A stretch of 20,318 nucleotides of DNA from Prevotellaceae bacterium UBA2738 (GCA_002353585.1 DEJW01000037.1:1-20318), one strand, 5' to 3'. Positions 14,371 through 20,318 are shown, counted from the stretch's first letter. Translations and numbers: made by a program. The notes: generated by a model from the sequence alone, not told the origin.

Positions 14371-15180
14371 TTGAAAAAGTTTTATTTTACATTATCCGTT
14401 GCAGTGATAGCCTTATCACTCACCGTGTCATGCGGCAACGGCAGGGCTGACGTGCCCGAAGGCTCAGTAGAGGTAAGCGTTGGTGGCAATGACATCATGA
14501 TGGTCCGTATTGAGCCAGGTAAGTTTGTTATGGGCGGAACATCCGAACAGACCGAGTGCGACTACTATTCTGAGAAGCCCGAGCACTCCGTTGTAATCAC
14601 CAAGCCGTTCTACATCTCGCAGACTGAGGTCACTCAAGAACTGTGGGAATATGTAATGGGCAGTAACCCCTCCATGTACATGGCTCATGACGACACCGAA
14701 AAGGGGTTGCCAGTGATTAACGTTTCATGGTATGACTGCAAGGAGTTCATCAAGAAACTCAATGAGCTGACAGGCCGTAAGTTCCGTCTTCCTACTGAGG
14801 CTGAGTGGGAGTTTGCTGCTCGTGGTGCTGGCAAGGGCTATTCGCTTCCTTATGCTGGTTCCAAGTTTGTTGACCGTGTGGCTTGCATGGCTACCAACAG
14901 CGAGGGGCGTCCGCATCCTGTTGCCCAGTACGGACCTAATGAGATTGGCATCTATGATATGAGTGGTAATGTGTGGGAGTGGGTCGAGGACAACTTCCAG
15001 CAGTATAAGCCAGGCGAACTCACCGACCCTTTGGTGCATGCTAACGACACACTCTCTCACAGCGTGCGTGGAGGTTCGTTTACAGACCGTCAGAGCAAGT
15101 GCCGCACCTCTTCGCGCGACGGCAACTGGCCCGACTATAAGCAGACCAACCTCGGCTTCCGTCTTGCCATGGATGAATAA
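14371..15180 (+). CDS. SUMF1/formylglycine-generating-enzyme-domain lipoprotein
   Basis: A 269-residue lipoprotein with a C-type lectin-like SUMF1/FGE-sulfatase domain (PF03781). The signal peptide ends at the lipobox LTVSCGN with Cys21. The domain begins with IEPGKFVMGG (47-56) and includes ISQTEVTQELWEYVMG (82-97), FRLPTEAEWEFAARG (138-152), MSGNVWEWVEDN (197-208), RGGSF (233-237) and a terminal GFRLAMDE. True FGE uses two active-site cysteines five residues apart; only one (Cys244) is at that place and the other position is Asp239, so sulfatase activation is unlikely. A binding or structural role, as in GldJ/GldK-type lipoproteins, is possible. The start is TTG at 14371, giving MKKFYF; no ATG precedes the signal peptide. 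It ends a run started by the lipid kinase. Confidence 0.87.
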   Translation: MKKFYFTLSVAVIALSLTVSCGNGRADVPEGSVEVSVGGNDIMMVRIEPGKFVMGGTSEQTECDYYSEKPEHSVVITKPFYISQTEVTQELWEYVMGSNPSMYMAHDDTEKGLPVINVSWYDCKEFIKKLNELTGRKFRLPTEAEWEFAARGAGKGYSLPYAGSKFVDRVACMATNSEGRPHPVAQYGPNEIGIYDMSGNVWEWVEDNFQQYKPGELTDPLVHANDTLSHSVRGGSFTDRQSKCRTSSRDGNWPDYKQTNLGFRLAMDE

Positions 15181-15189
15181 GGGTGGGGG

Positions 15190-15230
15190 AAAAAAAACGA
15201 AACGCTCCCATCTCACGATGTAAGCGTTCC
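15190..15230 (-). terminator. Intrinsic terminator of the candidate small RNA
   Basis: Minus strand: GGAACGCT (15230-15223) pairs with AGCGTTTC (15206-15199) with one G-U pair. Inside it, CATC/GATG closes a GTGA (GNRA) tetraloop. A T-run of eight (A's at 15190-15197 on the plus strand) follows after a G. In the plus direction there is no T-run, so it serves minus-strand transcription. Confidence 0.8.
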
Positions 15231-15282
15231 AATCTCAATAGGTATTAGCATCTTTAAGGTAAAAAGATTGTATTCAGGATAA
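15190..15282 (-). ncRNA. Candidate small RNA with its own promoter and terminator
   Basis: On the minus strand a -7 TAACTTTG box (15289-15296) is followed about 60 nt later by a strong intrinsic terminator ending at 15190, with no open frame of note between. The roughly 90-nt transcript could form a local hairpin ATCTTT/AAAGAT, or a longer-range CAATCT/AGATTG pairing (15265-15270 with 15230-15235), then the terminator stem. It lies past the 3' end of the SUMF1 gene, transcribed towards it. I do not recognise it as a known RNA family. A simple extra terminator for dedA is the alternative. Confidence 0.45.
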
Positions 15283-15288
15283 CAGTTG

Positions 15289-15320
15289 CAAAGTTAGGGC
15301 ATTTTTTCCTATTTTGCAAG
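15289..15320 (-). promoter_or_regulatory. Promoter of the candidate small RNA
   Basis: Minus strand: TAACTTTG (15289-15296) is an exact -7 consensus. At the expected 20-bp distance the -33 element is CTTG (15317-15320), one mismatch from TTTG. No protein-coding start follows before the terminator at 15190-15230. Confidence 0.55.
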
Positions 15321-15326
15321 TTTTTT

Positions 15327-15366
15327 CTTGATTTTTTTCAAGAAAACCGCATTTTTTCGGTTTTTT
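15327..15366. terminator. Bidirectional terminator zone between the SUMF1 and dedA genes
   Basis: Two AT-rich hairpins lie side by side. CTTGA/TCAAG (15327-15331, 15338-15342) is first, then AAAACCG/CGGTTTT (15343-15349, 15358-15364). The second is followed by T's in the plus direction (to 15366) and by TTTTC in the minus direction, 8 nt past the dedA stop codon. It could stop both convergent transcripts. Confidence 0.5.
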
Positions 15367-15371
15367 GAGCC

Positions 15372-16010
15372 CTATTTTGCGTTTTTTTCCTTCTTCAACA
15401 CCCTTTTTACGAGGAAGAATGCTATTACGAGGAGCACCAGCACTATGATGCCCCACTTTATGTATTCGCTGTATATTTCTATCTTGTCCATCAGTTCGTC
15501 TCTCGTCACGAACGTGTGCAGATACCATCCCAGTCCTGCCAGTATGCAGTTCCATGTTCCTGCACCCAGGGTGGTGTAGAGCAGAAAGCGCCAGAAGTTC
15601 ATCCTTGCCAGTCCTGCTGGTATGGAGATAAGGTGGCGTATGCCAGGTATCAGTCGTCCCGTCACCGTAGCTATCGCTCCGTTGTCGTCAAAATACTTCT
15701 CTGCCTCTTCCACCTTCTTTTGGTTCAGCAGACACATCTTACCCAGTTTGCTGTTGGCAAACCTGTATATCAGCGGTCTGCCCAGATAGTAGCCTGCCAG
15801 ATAGTTGATGGTAGCGCCGCAGTCGGCTCCTATGGTAGCAAACAGTATCACCAGCCATATATCTATAGTTCCGTCAGCAGCGTTGAATGCCGCTGGCGTT
15901 ACAACGAACTCCGATGGCACTGGTATCACTGTGCTCTCCAGCAGCATCAGAAACCATATCGTGCCGTAATTCAGATTATCTAAAAAACTCTGTAATAAGT
16001 TTGTCAACAT
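15372..16010 (-). CDS. DedA family membrane protein
   Basis: A 212-residue inner-membrane protein of the DedA/VTT (SNARE-associated) family; recent work links bacterial members to undecaprenyl-phosphate or phospholipid translocation. Features: the re-entrant E25-xxxx-P30-xP-S33-E34 motif, GYYLGR (73-78), GRLIPGIRHLISIPAG (118-133) with the conserved Arg119 and Arg125, and GAGTWN (149-154). A final transmembrane helix (about 186-203) is followed by a basic tail VKRVLKKEKNAK. The ATG at 16010-16008 gives the usual family length. It is downstream of glnS on the same strand, separated by 144 bp of repeats and hairpins, so cotranscription is uncertain. No promoter box was seen just upstream. Confidence 0.92.
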   Translation of the reverse strand: MLTNLLQSFLDNLNYGTIWFLMLLESTVIPVPSEFVVTPAAFNAADGTIDIWLVILFATIGADCGATINYLAGYYLGRPLIYRFANSKLGKMCLLNQKKVEEAEKYFDDNGAIATVTGRLIPGIRHLISIPAGLARMNFWRFLLYTTLGAGTWNCILAGLGWYLHTFVTRDELMDKIEIYSEYIKWGIIVLVLLVIAFFLVKRVLKKEKNAK

Positions 16011-16030
16011 AATTATTAACTCATAAAATT

Positions 16031-16116
16031 CGTACGAAACGCTTCGCTACGAAAACTATTGAACCAGCGCTTTAGCGCGTTTGAACTTTTGAACTAGCGC
16101 TTTAGCGCGTTTGAAC
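16031..16116 (+). repeat. Hairpin-linker repeats between glnS and dedA
   Basis: Two 30-bp direct copies (16061-16090 and from 16091) each consist of a TTGAAC linker and the hairpin GCGC-TTTA-GCGC (16067-16078, 16097-16108), ending in GCGTTTGAAC; they match at 25 of 26 compared positions. The first is preceded by GTACGAAACGCTTCGCTACG (16032-16051), whose start GTACGAAACG recurs at 18046-18055. It lies in the dedA upstream region. The same linker-hairpin units occur at 18661-18787. Confidence 0.85.
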
Positions 16117-16117
16117 C

Positions 16118-16152
16118 CCTCTCCCTTCCCTTCAGGGGAGGGCTGGGAGAGG
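16118..16152. terminator. Long GC-rich hairpin after glnS
   Basis: CCTCTCCC (16118-16125) pairs perfectly with GGGAGAGG (16145-16152), and CCCTTCCC with GGGGAGGG around a TTCA loop, just past the glnS stop codon (16155-16157). On the minus strand the bases after the stem are GGTTCAAA, not a T-run. It may stabilise the mRNA 3' end or be a dispersed palindrome rather than a terminator. Confidence 0.45.
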
Positions 16153-16154
16153 CT

Positions 16155-17909
16155 CTACTTCCAATTATCTTTCAGCCCCACGGTCTTGTTAAATACAAGG
16201 TGGTCAGGGGTAGAGTCGTAGTCGGGAGTGTAGTAGCCCACACGCTGGAACTGCAGGTAGTCCAACGGTTTGAACTCTGCGCAGTATTTCTCTACGTAAG
16301 CCTTCTTTATCTCGAGGCTCTCAGGGTTTATGAACTTACGCATGTCGTTGATGTCAATGCGTTCCTTGCCCTGTTCCTTGGAGTATGCTGACACCTCGTC
16401 CCTTGGGTTCTCCACCATCCACAGGCGGTCGTAGTTTCTTACCTCTGCCTCCAGGCAGTGCTTGCAGCTCACCCAGTGAATGGTCTTGCCCTTGATCTTC
16501 ATGTTGCAGTTAGCCTCGCCAGTCTTTGTCTCTGGTATCAGCTCGGCATAAATCTCAATGATGTTGCCGTTCTCGTCCTTCTTGCAGCAGTCCGTCTCGG
16601 GACACCTTATTATATATGAGTTCTTCAGTCTCACCTCCTTGCCAGGACCTAAGCGGAAGAATTTCTTCGGAGCATCCTCCATAAAGTCGTCGCGCTCTAT
16701 CCACAACTCACGTGAGAATTCTATCTCGTGTGTGCCGTCAGCCTCGTTTTCAGGGTTGTTGATGGCGGTATATACCTCCGTCTTGTCCTCGGGGAAGTTG
16801 GTTATCACCAGTTTCACGGGGTTCACCACCGCGCTCACTCTCTGCGCCCTTTTGTTCAGGTCGTCCCTTATGGCACTCTCAAAGAGCGACATCTGGTTCA
16901 GCGCGTCAAACTTCGTATAGCCTATCTTGTCTATGAATGCCTTGATGCCCTCAGGGCTGTAACCTCTTCTGCGGAAGGCTGAGATGGTAGGCATACGTGG
17001 GTCGTCCCATCCGTTCACCACACCCTCGTTCACCAGCATCAGCAGGTTACGCTTCGACAGCAGAATGTGTGTCAGGTTCAGTTTGTTAAACTCCGTCTGT
17101 CGTGGACGGTTATCGTCCAGCGGTTTGTCGTCGCCAGCACACTCCTTAGCCCAGTCAACAAACAGGTCGTAGAGCGGACGGTGACTCACAAACTCCAGTG
17201 TGCAGAGCGAGTGGGTCACACCCTCCCAGTAGTCACACTGACCGTGGGTGAAGTCATACATAGGGTAGGCATTCCATTTGTTGCCAGTCCTCCAGTGGGG
17301 TATGTTCAGCACACGGTATATGATAGGGTCGCGGAAGTGCATATTGTCACTCGCCATGTCTATCTTGGCACGCAGCACCATCTTGCCAGGCTCCATCTTG
17401 CCGCTGTTCATCTCATTGAATAGGGCAAGCGACTCCTCCACAGGACGGTTTCTGTAAGGCGACTCCTGACCTGGGGTCGTCGGAGTGCCCTTCTGCTGGG
17501 CTATCTCCTCAGCCGTCTGTTCATCCACGTAAGCCTTGCCGCGCTTTATCAGCTCCACGGCAAAGTCCCACAACTGCTGGAAATAGTCAGAGGCATACAA
17601 CACCTTGCCCCATTTGAAGCCAAGCCATTCTATGTCCTTCTCTATCGCCTTCACATATTCTATATCCTCCTTCTGGGGGTTAGTATCGTCCAGACGCAGA
17701 TTGCACACACCATTATATTTCTCCGCCACGCCAAAGTCCAGTGCTATCGCCTTAGCGTGACCTATATGCAGATAGCCGTTCGGTTCAGGTGGAAAACGTG
17801 TCTGCACCCTTCCACCGTTCTTGCCCTCAGCCAGGTCCTGCTCTATCTTCTGTTCTATGAAGTTAAGCGACTTCTCCTGTCCCTCGTTTTTCTCTTCTAT
17901 TTCAGTCAT
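16155..17909 (-). CDS. glnS: Glutaminyl-tRNA synthetase
   Basis: Class I aminoacyl-tRNA synthetase charging tRNA-Gln. At 584 residues it is slightly longer than E. coli GlnRS (554), mainly through an N-terminal leader of about 35 residues. The Rossmann core has PPEPNGYLHIGHAKAI (40-55) with HIGH at 48-51, and the KMSKS counterpart LLSKRN (283-288). NLRLDDTNPQKE (70-81) and GYSPEGI are GlnRS hallmarks. The C-terminal beta-barrel anticodon-binding domains (about 350-570) include WVSCKHCLEAEVRNYDRLW, whose two Cys are three apart. It has its own well-formed promoter (17939-17969) with a leader of about 20 nt. Confidence 0.96.
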   Translation of the reverse strand: MTEIEEKNEGQEKSLNFIEQKIEQDLAEGKNGGRVQTRFPPEPNGYLHIGHAKAIALDFGVAEKYNGVCNLRLDDTNPQKEDIEYVKAIEKDIEWLGFKWGKVLYASDYFQQLWDFAVELIKRGKAYVDEQTAEEIAQQKGTPTTPGQESPYRNRPVEESLALFNEMNSGKMEPGKMVLRAKIDMASDNMHFRDPIIYRVLNIPHWRTGNKWNAYPMYDFTHGQCDYWEGVTHSLCTLEFVSHRPLYDLFVDWAKECAGDDKPLDDNRPRQTEFNKLNLTHILLSKRNLLMLVNEGVVNGWDDPRMPTISAFRRRGYSPEGIKAFIDKIGYTKFDALNQMSLFESAIRDDLNKRAQRVSAVVNPVKLVITNFPEDKTEVYTAINNPENEADGTHEIEFSRELWIERDDFMEDAPKKFFRLGPGKEVRLKNSYIIRCPETDCCKKDENGNIIEIYAELIPETKTGEANCNMKIKGKTIHWVSCKHCLEAEVRNYDRLWMVENPRDEVSAYSKEQGKERIDINDMRKFINPESLEIKKAYVEKYCAEFKPLDYLQFQRVGYYTPDYDSTPDHLVFNKTVGLKDNWK

Positions 17910-17938
17910 ATTTCTTTACTTTAATACTTTTATGAGTG

Positions 17939-17969
17939 CAAAGTTACTAAAAAACGAGCGCAGAACAAA
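17939..17969 (-). promoter_or_regulatory. Promoter of glnS
   Basis: Minus strand: -33 TTTG (17966-17969) and -7 TAACTTTG (17939-17946) with a 19-bp spacer, matching the Bacteroidetes consensus. The glnS ATG is 29 nt past the -7 box. Confidence 0.78.
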
Positions 17970-18030
17970 ATAAAATTATTTATTTTTGTTTTTTCCTGTG
18001 TGCATGATTTAACAAAAACATTAAAAACCA

Positions 18031-18131
18031 GAACTCGCGAAGCGAGTACGAAACGTGGCTACGCCACTACGAAGACGTTCCGAGCTCCGCTCGCCTGAGC
18101 ACCTACTGGAGCGCAAGAAAACGAAAACTGG
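18031..18131 (+). repeat. Hairpin-type dispersed repeats upstream of glnS
   Basis: Three mini-hairpins with 3-nt loops: ACTCGC-GAA-GCGAGT (18033-18047), GTGGC-TAC-GCCAC (18055-18067) and CGAGC-TCC-GCTCG (18081-18093). They are joined by words such as TACGAAACG and GAAGACGTT. CACCTACTGGAGCGCAAGAA (18100-18119) matches 580-599 in 18 of 20 positions, and AGAAAACGAAAACTGG (18116-18131) is identical to 1207-1222 in the MFS gene. Confidence 0.75.
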
Positions 18132-18141
18132 TTCTCTATTC

Positions 18142-18529
18142 CTCGCAAAGACTAAGTACAACTCCTACGGAGTATTGATGGCTCATTAACCCATCCTTAT
18201 GTGAGCAAGCTCACCAAGTATGTCTTAATTACTCCATCACTGGCTCTGCCAGTTGTCCTTAGTTACGCAAAAGAGCAAAGACGCTTCTTCGAAGCTTACG
18301 CAAAGAGCCCCCCTCTAACTCCCCCATTAAAGGGGGAGGACTTGCACACAGTCCGCATGGCTTGGCGTGAGTGCTGAAAGCACGACCTTAGCTCTTCGCG
18401 TAGTCTAAGAATAAAATGGTGAAACCATGAGTGAAGTGGAAAGGCAGTCACTGGGAGCTTGCTCACAAGTGAATGGATGGACACAGAACGAGGCTCTTGA
18501 AAAGAGCTATTCTTAGACGTCTTTGCGAG
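18142..18529 (+). repeat. Imperfect long inverted repeat with covarying internal hairpins
   Basis: Left arm 18142-18276, right arm 18391-18529, centre of 114 nt. Anchors in order from each end: CTCGCAAAGAC (18142-18152; complement at 18519-18529), CCATCC (18191-18196; 18475-18480), GTGAGCAAGCTC (18201-18212; 18455-18466) and CTTAG plus ACGC and AAGAGC (18258-18276; 18391-18409). Spacings are equal in both arms: 38 nt between the first two anchors and 45 nt between the last two. Each spacer holds a mini-hairpin that differs between arms by paired changes. The centre contains GCTTC-TTC-GAAGC (18283-18295), CTCCCCC/GGGGGAG (18319-18338) and GTGCT-GAA-AGCAC (18371-18383). No gene is supported in 17970-18640. 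Confidence 0.75.
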
Positions 18530-18627
18530 AAACAAAACCATTAAAAACCACCATGCGGAGTGTGTGATCTTTGTTTTTGTTTTAAAACTTAGACACAACT
18601 TTATGCAGGTGATCCGTTTTTTTTTAG

Positions 18628-18635
18628 TAACTTTG
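18628..18635 (+). promoter_or_regulatory. -7 box for the PHP phosphatase gene
   Basis: TAACTTTG is an exact -7 consensus on the plus strand, after a run of T's. No TTTG stands at -33. If used, it would produce a leader of about 145 nt consisting almost entirely of the linker-hairpin repeats at 18641-18787. Confidence 0.5.
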
Positions 18636-18640
18636 CACAA

Positions 18641-18792
18641 AACTCTTGAACTCTTGAACTCTTGAACCAGCGCTTCAGCGCGACTTGAACCAGCTTGCGA
18701 AGCAAGCGTTTGAACCTTTGAACCTTTGAACCAGCTCGCACCAGCGAGCGCTTGAACCAGTGCTTCAGCGCGTTTGAACTATGAACTATGAA
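18641..18792 (+). repeat. Linker-hairpin repeat array in the PHP gene leader
   Basis: Linkers: AACTCTTG in three tandem copies (from about 18641), TTTGAACC in three copies (18710-18733), and TGAACTA heptamers (about 18775-18795). Four hairpin modules each follow TTGAACCAG or TTGAACCA: GCGC-TTCA-GCGC (18670-18681), GCTTGC-GAA-GCAAGC (18693-18707), GCTCGC-ACCA-GCGAGC (18734-18749) and GTGC-TTCA-GCGC (18760-18771, one G-U pair). The stems differ but always begin at a shared G and are followed by G or CG. The start codon at 18788 belongs to the last heptamers. Confidence 0.85.
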
Positions 18793-19540
18793 CTATAAGT
18801 TAGACATCCACACCCACACCATAGCCAGCGGACATGCCTATTCCACCCTGCAGGAGATGGCAAAGGCAGCATCCGAGAAAGGACTCGAGATACTTGGCAT
18901 CACCGACCACGCCTCCTCCATACCAGGCAGCGTGCGTCCAGTTTATTTCCGCAACACCCACGTCATACCCCGTGAGATGTATGGCGTGCGACTGCTCATA
19001 GGTGCCGAACTCAACATCCTCGACACCCAGGGTACCCTCGACCTTGAGGAATTCTACTATCGTCTGATGGATGTGCGCATAGCAGGCATCCATAAGTTCT
19101 GTTGGAGTGGGGGAACACCCTCGCAGAACACCGACGGCATGATAGCCGCCATCGAAAACCAGTGGACCGACATCATCGCCCATCCAGGCGACGGCACCTG
19201 TCAGCTCCTCTTCGAGCCCATAGTCGATGCAGCCTATCGCACAGGCACCCTGCTCGAACTCAACTCATCATCCCTGCGCCCCATACGCAACAAGCCCGAT
19301 GCCGTGAGCAACAACCTTGAGATACTGCGCCTGTGCAAAAAGCGCGATATGCCCGTCATCCTCGGTAGCGATGCCCATATCTCCTTCGACATCGCCAACT
19401 ACCAGTATGCCCTGCCGTTGCTCAAGGAGGCAGACTTCCCTGACGAACTCATCGTCAACGACAAGCCAGACCTCTTCTTCCAGATTCTTGACAAGGGCGT
19501 AGAGCGTTTCTACACCCGTGTGCCTGACAGTCCCTATTAA
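18788..19540 (+). CDS. YcdX-like PHP-family phosphatase
   Basis: A 250-residue PHP-domain metal-dependent phosphoesterase. All nine trinuclear-zinc ligands of the E. coli YcdX subfamily are in place with near-constant offset: His8, His10, His16, His41, Glu74, His102, His132, Asp195 and His197. HTHTIASGHAYST (8-20) and GITDHAS (37-43) are family hallmarks. YcdX-type enzymes hydrolyse phosphate esters in vitro; the natural substrate is unknown. The start is the ATG at 18788. An ATG one heptamer upstream (18781) opens a five-codon frame, ATG AAC TAT GAA CTA TAA, that overlaps the true start. The gene stands alone, with its leader made of hairpin repeats, and it is convergent with GAPDH. Confidence 0.93.
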   Translation: MNYKLDIHTHTIASGHAYSTLQEMAKAASEKGLEILGITDHASSIPGSVRPVYFRNTHVIPREMYGVRLLIGAELNILDTQGTLDLEEFYYRLMDVRIAGIHKFCWSGGTPSQNTDGMIAAIENQWTDIIAHPGDGTCQLLFEPIVDAAYRTGTLLELNSSSLRPIRNKPDAVSNNLEILRLCKKRDMPVILGSDAHISFDIANYQYALPLLKEADFPDELIVNDKPDLFFQILDKGVERFYTRVPDSPY

Positions 19541-19583
19541 ATATAAGATGTAAAGGTAATTCTTGTTCTATTTAGCTTTCAAC

Positions 19584-19620
19584 AAAAAAAGTTCCGTCAC
19601 TCTGGTGAGTAGCGGAACTT
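19584..19620 (-). terminator. Intrinsic terminator of the GAPDH gene
   Basis: AAGTTCCG (19589-19596) and CGGAACTT (19613-19620) form a perfect 8-bp stem, with ACTC/GAGT pairing inside. On the minus strand it is followed by a run of seven T's (19584-19590 as A's), 33 nt past the GAPDH stop codon. It faces the PHP gene from the other side and may also slow plus-strand transcription. Confidence 0.85.
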
Positions 19621-19652
19621 AATATTATTATGAAATAATGTGTAGTCGGAGA

Positions 19653-20318
19653 TTAGATCTCTGAGAAGTACTTGATGGTACGAACCATCTGAGAAGTGTA
19701 AGAGTTCTCGTTGTCATACCAAGATACTACCTGAACGAGTGAGTTGCCGTCACCGATCTTGCTTACCATGGTCTGGTTAGCGTCGAAGAGTGAACCGAAC
19801 TTCATGCCGATGATGTCAGAAGAAACAAGCTTCTCCTCTGTGTAACCGAAGCTCTCGTTAGTAGCAGCCTTCATAGCAGCGTTGATGTCCTCAACAGCTA
19901 CCTCACCCTTAACAACAGCGTGCAGGATAGTGGTAGAACCTGTTGGTGTTGGTACGCGCTGTGCAGCACCGATGAGCTTGCCGTTGAGCTCAGGAATTAC
20001 GAGACCGATAGCCTTTGCAGCACCTGTTGAGTTAGGTACGATGTTCTGAGCACCAGCACGTGCGCGCTGTACGTCGCCCTTACGCTGAGGACCGTCAAGA
20101 ATCATCTGGTCGCCTGTGTAAGCGTGTACTGTTGTCATGATACCGCTCTGGATTGGAGCAAAGTCGTTGAGCGCCTTTGTCATTGGAGCGAGACAGTTAG
20201 TGGTGCATGATGCAGCAGAGATGATCTTATCGTCAGCGGTAAGAGTAGTGTGGTTTACGTTGTAAACGATGGTTGGGAGGTCGTTGCCTGCAGGAGCAGA
20301 GATAACTACCTTCTTAGC
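19653..20318 (-). CDS. gapA: Glyceraldehyde-3-phosphate dehydrogenase, C-terminal two thirds (cut by the right edge)
   Basis: Oxidises and phosphorylates glyceraldehyde 3-phosphate to 1,3-bisphosphoglycerate in glycolysis. The frame is open from the stop at 19653-19655 to the window edge: 221 residues, lacking about 110 N-terminal residues with the first part of the NAD-binding domain. The visible start reads AKKVVISAPAGNDLPTIVYN. It contains the catalytic Cys in SAASCTTNC and the catalytic His in MTTVHAYTGDQ, then the phosphate-binding NSTGAAKAIG and RVPTPTGS. WYDNENSYTSQMVRTI is the usual C-terminal motif. The first Met in the visible part (20183) is internal and not the start. A strong terminator follows. 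Confidence 0.97.
   Translation of the reverse strand, partial: AKKVVISAPAGNDLPTIVYNVNHTTLTADDKIISAASCTTNCLAPMTKALNDFAPIQSGIMTTVHAYTGDQMILDGPQRKGDVQRARAGAQNIVPNSTGAAKAIGLVIPELNGKLIGAAQRVPTPTGSTTILHAVVKGEVAVEDINAAMKAATNESFGYTEEKLVSSDIIGMKFGSLFDANQTMVSKIGDGNSLVQVVSWYDNENSYTSQMVRTIKYFSEI

Larger units (their letters stand above)
18011..18550 (+). repeat. 20-bp direct repeats bounding a 500-bp hairpin-rich block
   Basis: AACAAAAACATTAAAAACCA (18011-18030) recurs at 18531-18550 with a single difference (A to C at position 8). Everything between (18031-18530) is GC-richer and full of small hairpins, while the flanks are AT-rich. The right copy starts one base after the inverted-repeat arm ends. No transposase or open frame of credible quality lies inside. 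Confidence 0.65.

Noticed and set aside
14371..15180. Sulfatase-activating formylglycine-generating enzyme
   Set aside because: One of the two active-site cysteines is missing, and no sulfatase gene lies in the window.
15516..15983. 155-codon open frame antisense to dedA
   Set aside because: dedA has all its family motifs in the other direction; the antisense product is low-complexity Ser/Tyr/His-rich sequence.
18296..18640. 114-codon open frame on the minus strand in the repeat-rich region
   Set aside because: It runs across the right inverted-repeat arm, the GGGGGAG palindrome and the 20-bp direct repeat. The protein has no domain pattern, and its end is translated palindrome. Its start overlaps the -7 box of the PHP gene.
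20183..20183. Start of GAPDH at the first visible Met
   Set aside because: The frame continues upstream to the edge with the catalytic SCTTNC segment, so this Met is internal.

Overview
This window looks like chromosomal DNA of a Bacteroidales bacterium, probably a Prevotella-like member of the Prevotellaceae. The reasons are: promoters of the Bacteroidetes type (-33 TTTG, about 20 bp, -7 TAnnTTTG) ahead of several genes; almost no Shine-Dalgarno sites; frequent TTG/GTG starts; a serine palmitoyltransferase-type enzyme as in sphingolipid-making Bacteroidetes; a GlnRS with an N-terminal leader; and a small exported protein with a C-terminal segment like the type IX secretion sorting domain. 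The genus is inference only.

Layout. At 1-53 the first codons of an unknown gene run off the left edge, with a well-formed divergent promoter at 108-139. An AT-rich region with two tandem repeat arrays (187-249, 261-370) precedes an MFS transporter (618-1859). A promoter at 1876-1907 opens a plus-strand run: GDP-L-fucose synthase, a four-helix-bundle protein, GDP-mannose 4,6-dehydratase (together the two-step GDP-fucose pathway), MazG and a lipoprotein (to 6165). The minus-strand run glyA-map-tsaD-pncC (9959 down to 6205) covers one-carbon metabolism, N-terminal Met removal, tRNA t6A synthesis and NMN deamidation. Next come a small exported protein, a SpoU/TrmH methyltransferase and the SPT-like enzyme (minus), divergent from a lipid kinase, YigZ and a SUMF1-domain lipoprotein (plus). 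A candidate small RNA with its own -7 box and terminator lies at 15190-15282 (minus). DedA and glnS (minus) follow, then an 880-bp repeat-rich region, a YcdX-like PHP phosphatase (plus) and the C-terminal two thirds of GAPDH (minus, running off the right edge).

The genes are mostly housekeeping. The unusual part is what lies between them. The window carries a family of modular repeats made of short linkers (TTGAACC-like, 7-8 nt, often in tandem) and mini-hairpins with 4-6 bp stems and 2-4 nt loops. The hairpin shape is kept while the stem sequence changes. They fill the leader of the PHP gene, the glnS-dedA gap, the glnS upstream region and the MFS leader, and the same words occur inside the MFS coding sequence at its central loop. 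At 18142-18529 two arms of about 137 nt form an imperfect inverted repeat whose anchor segments are equally spaced and whose two internal hairpins differ by compensatory base-pair changes. I regard this as the best candidate for an undescribed system in the window. Simple heptamer/octamer versions of the linkers sit at many gene junctions and sometimes supply the start or stop codon.
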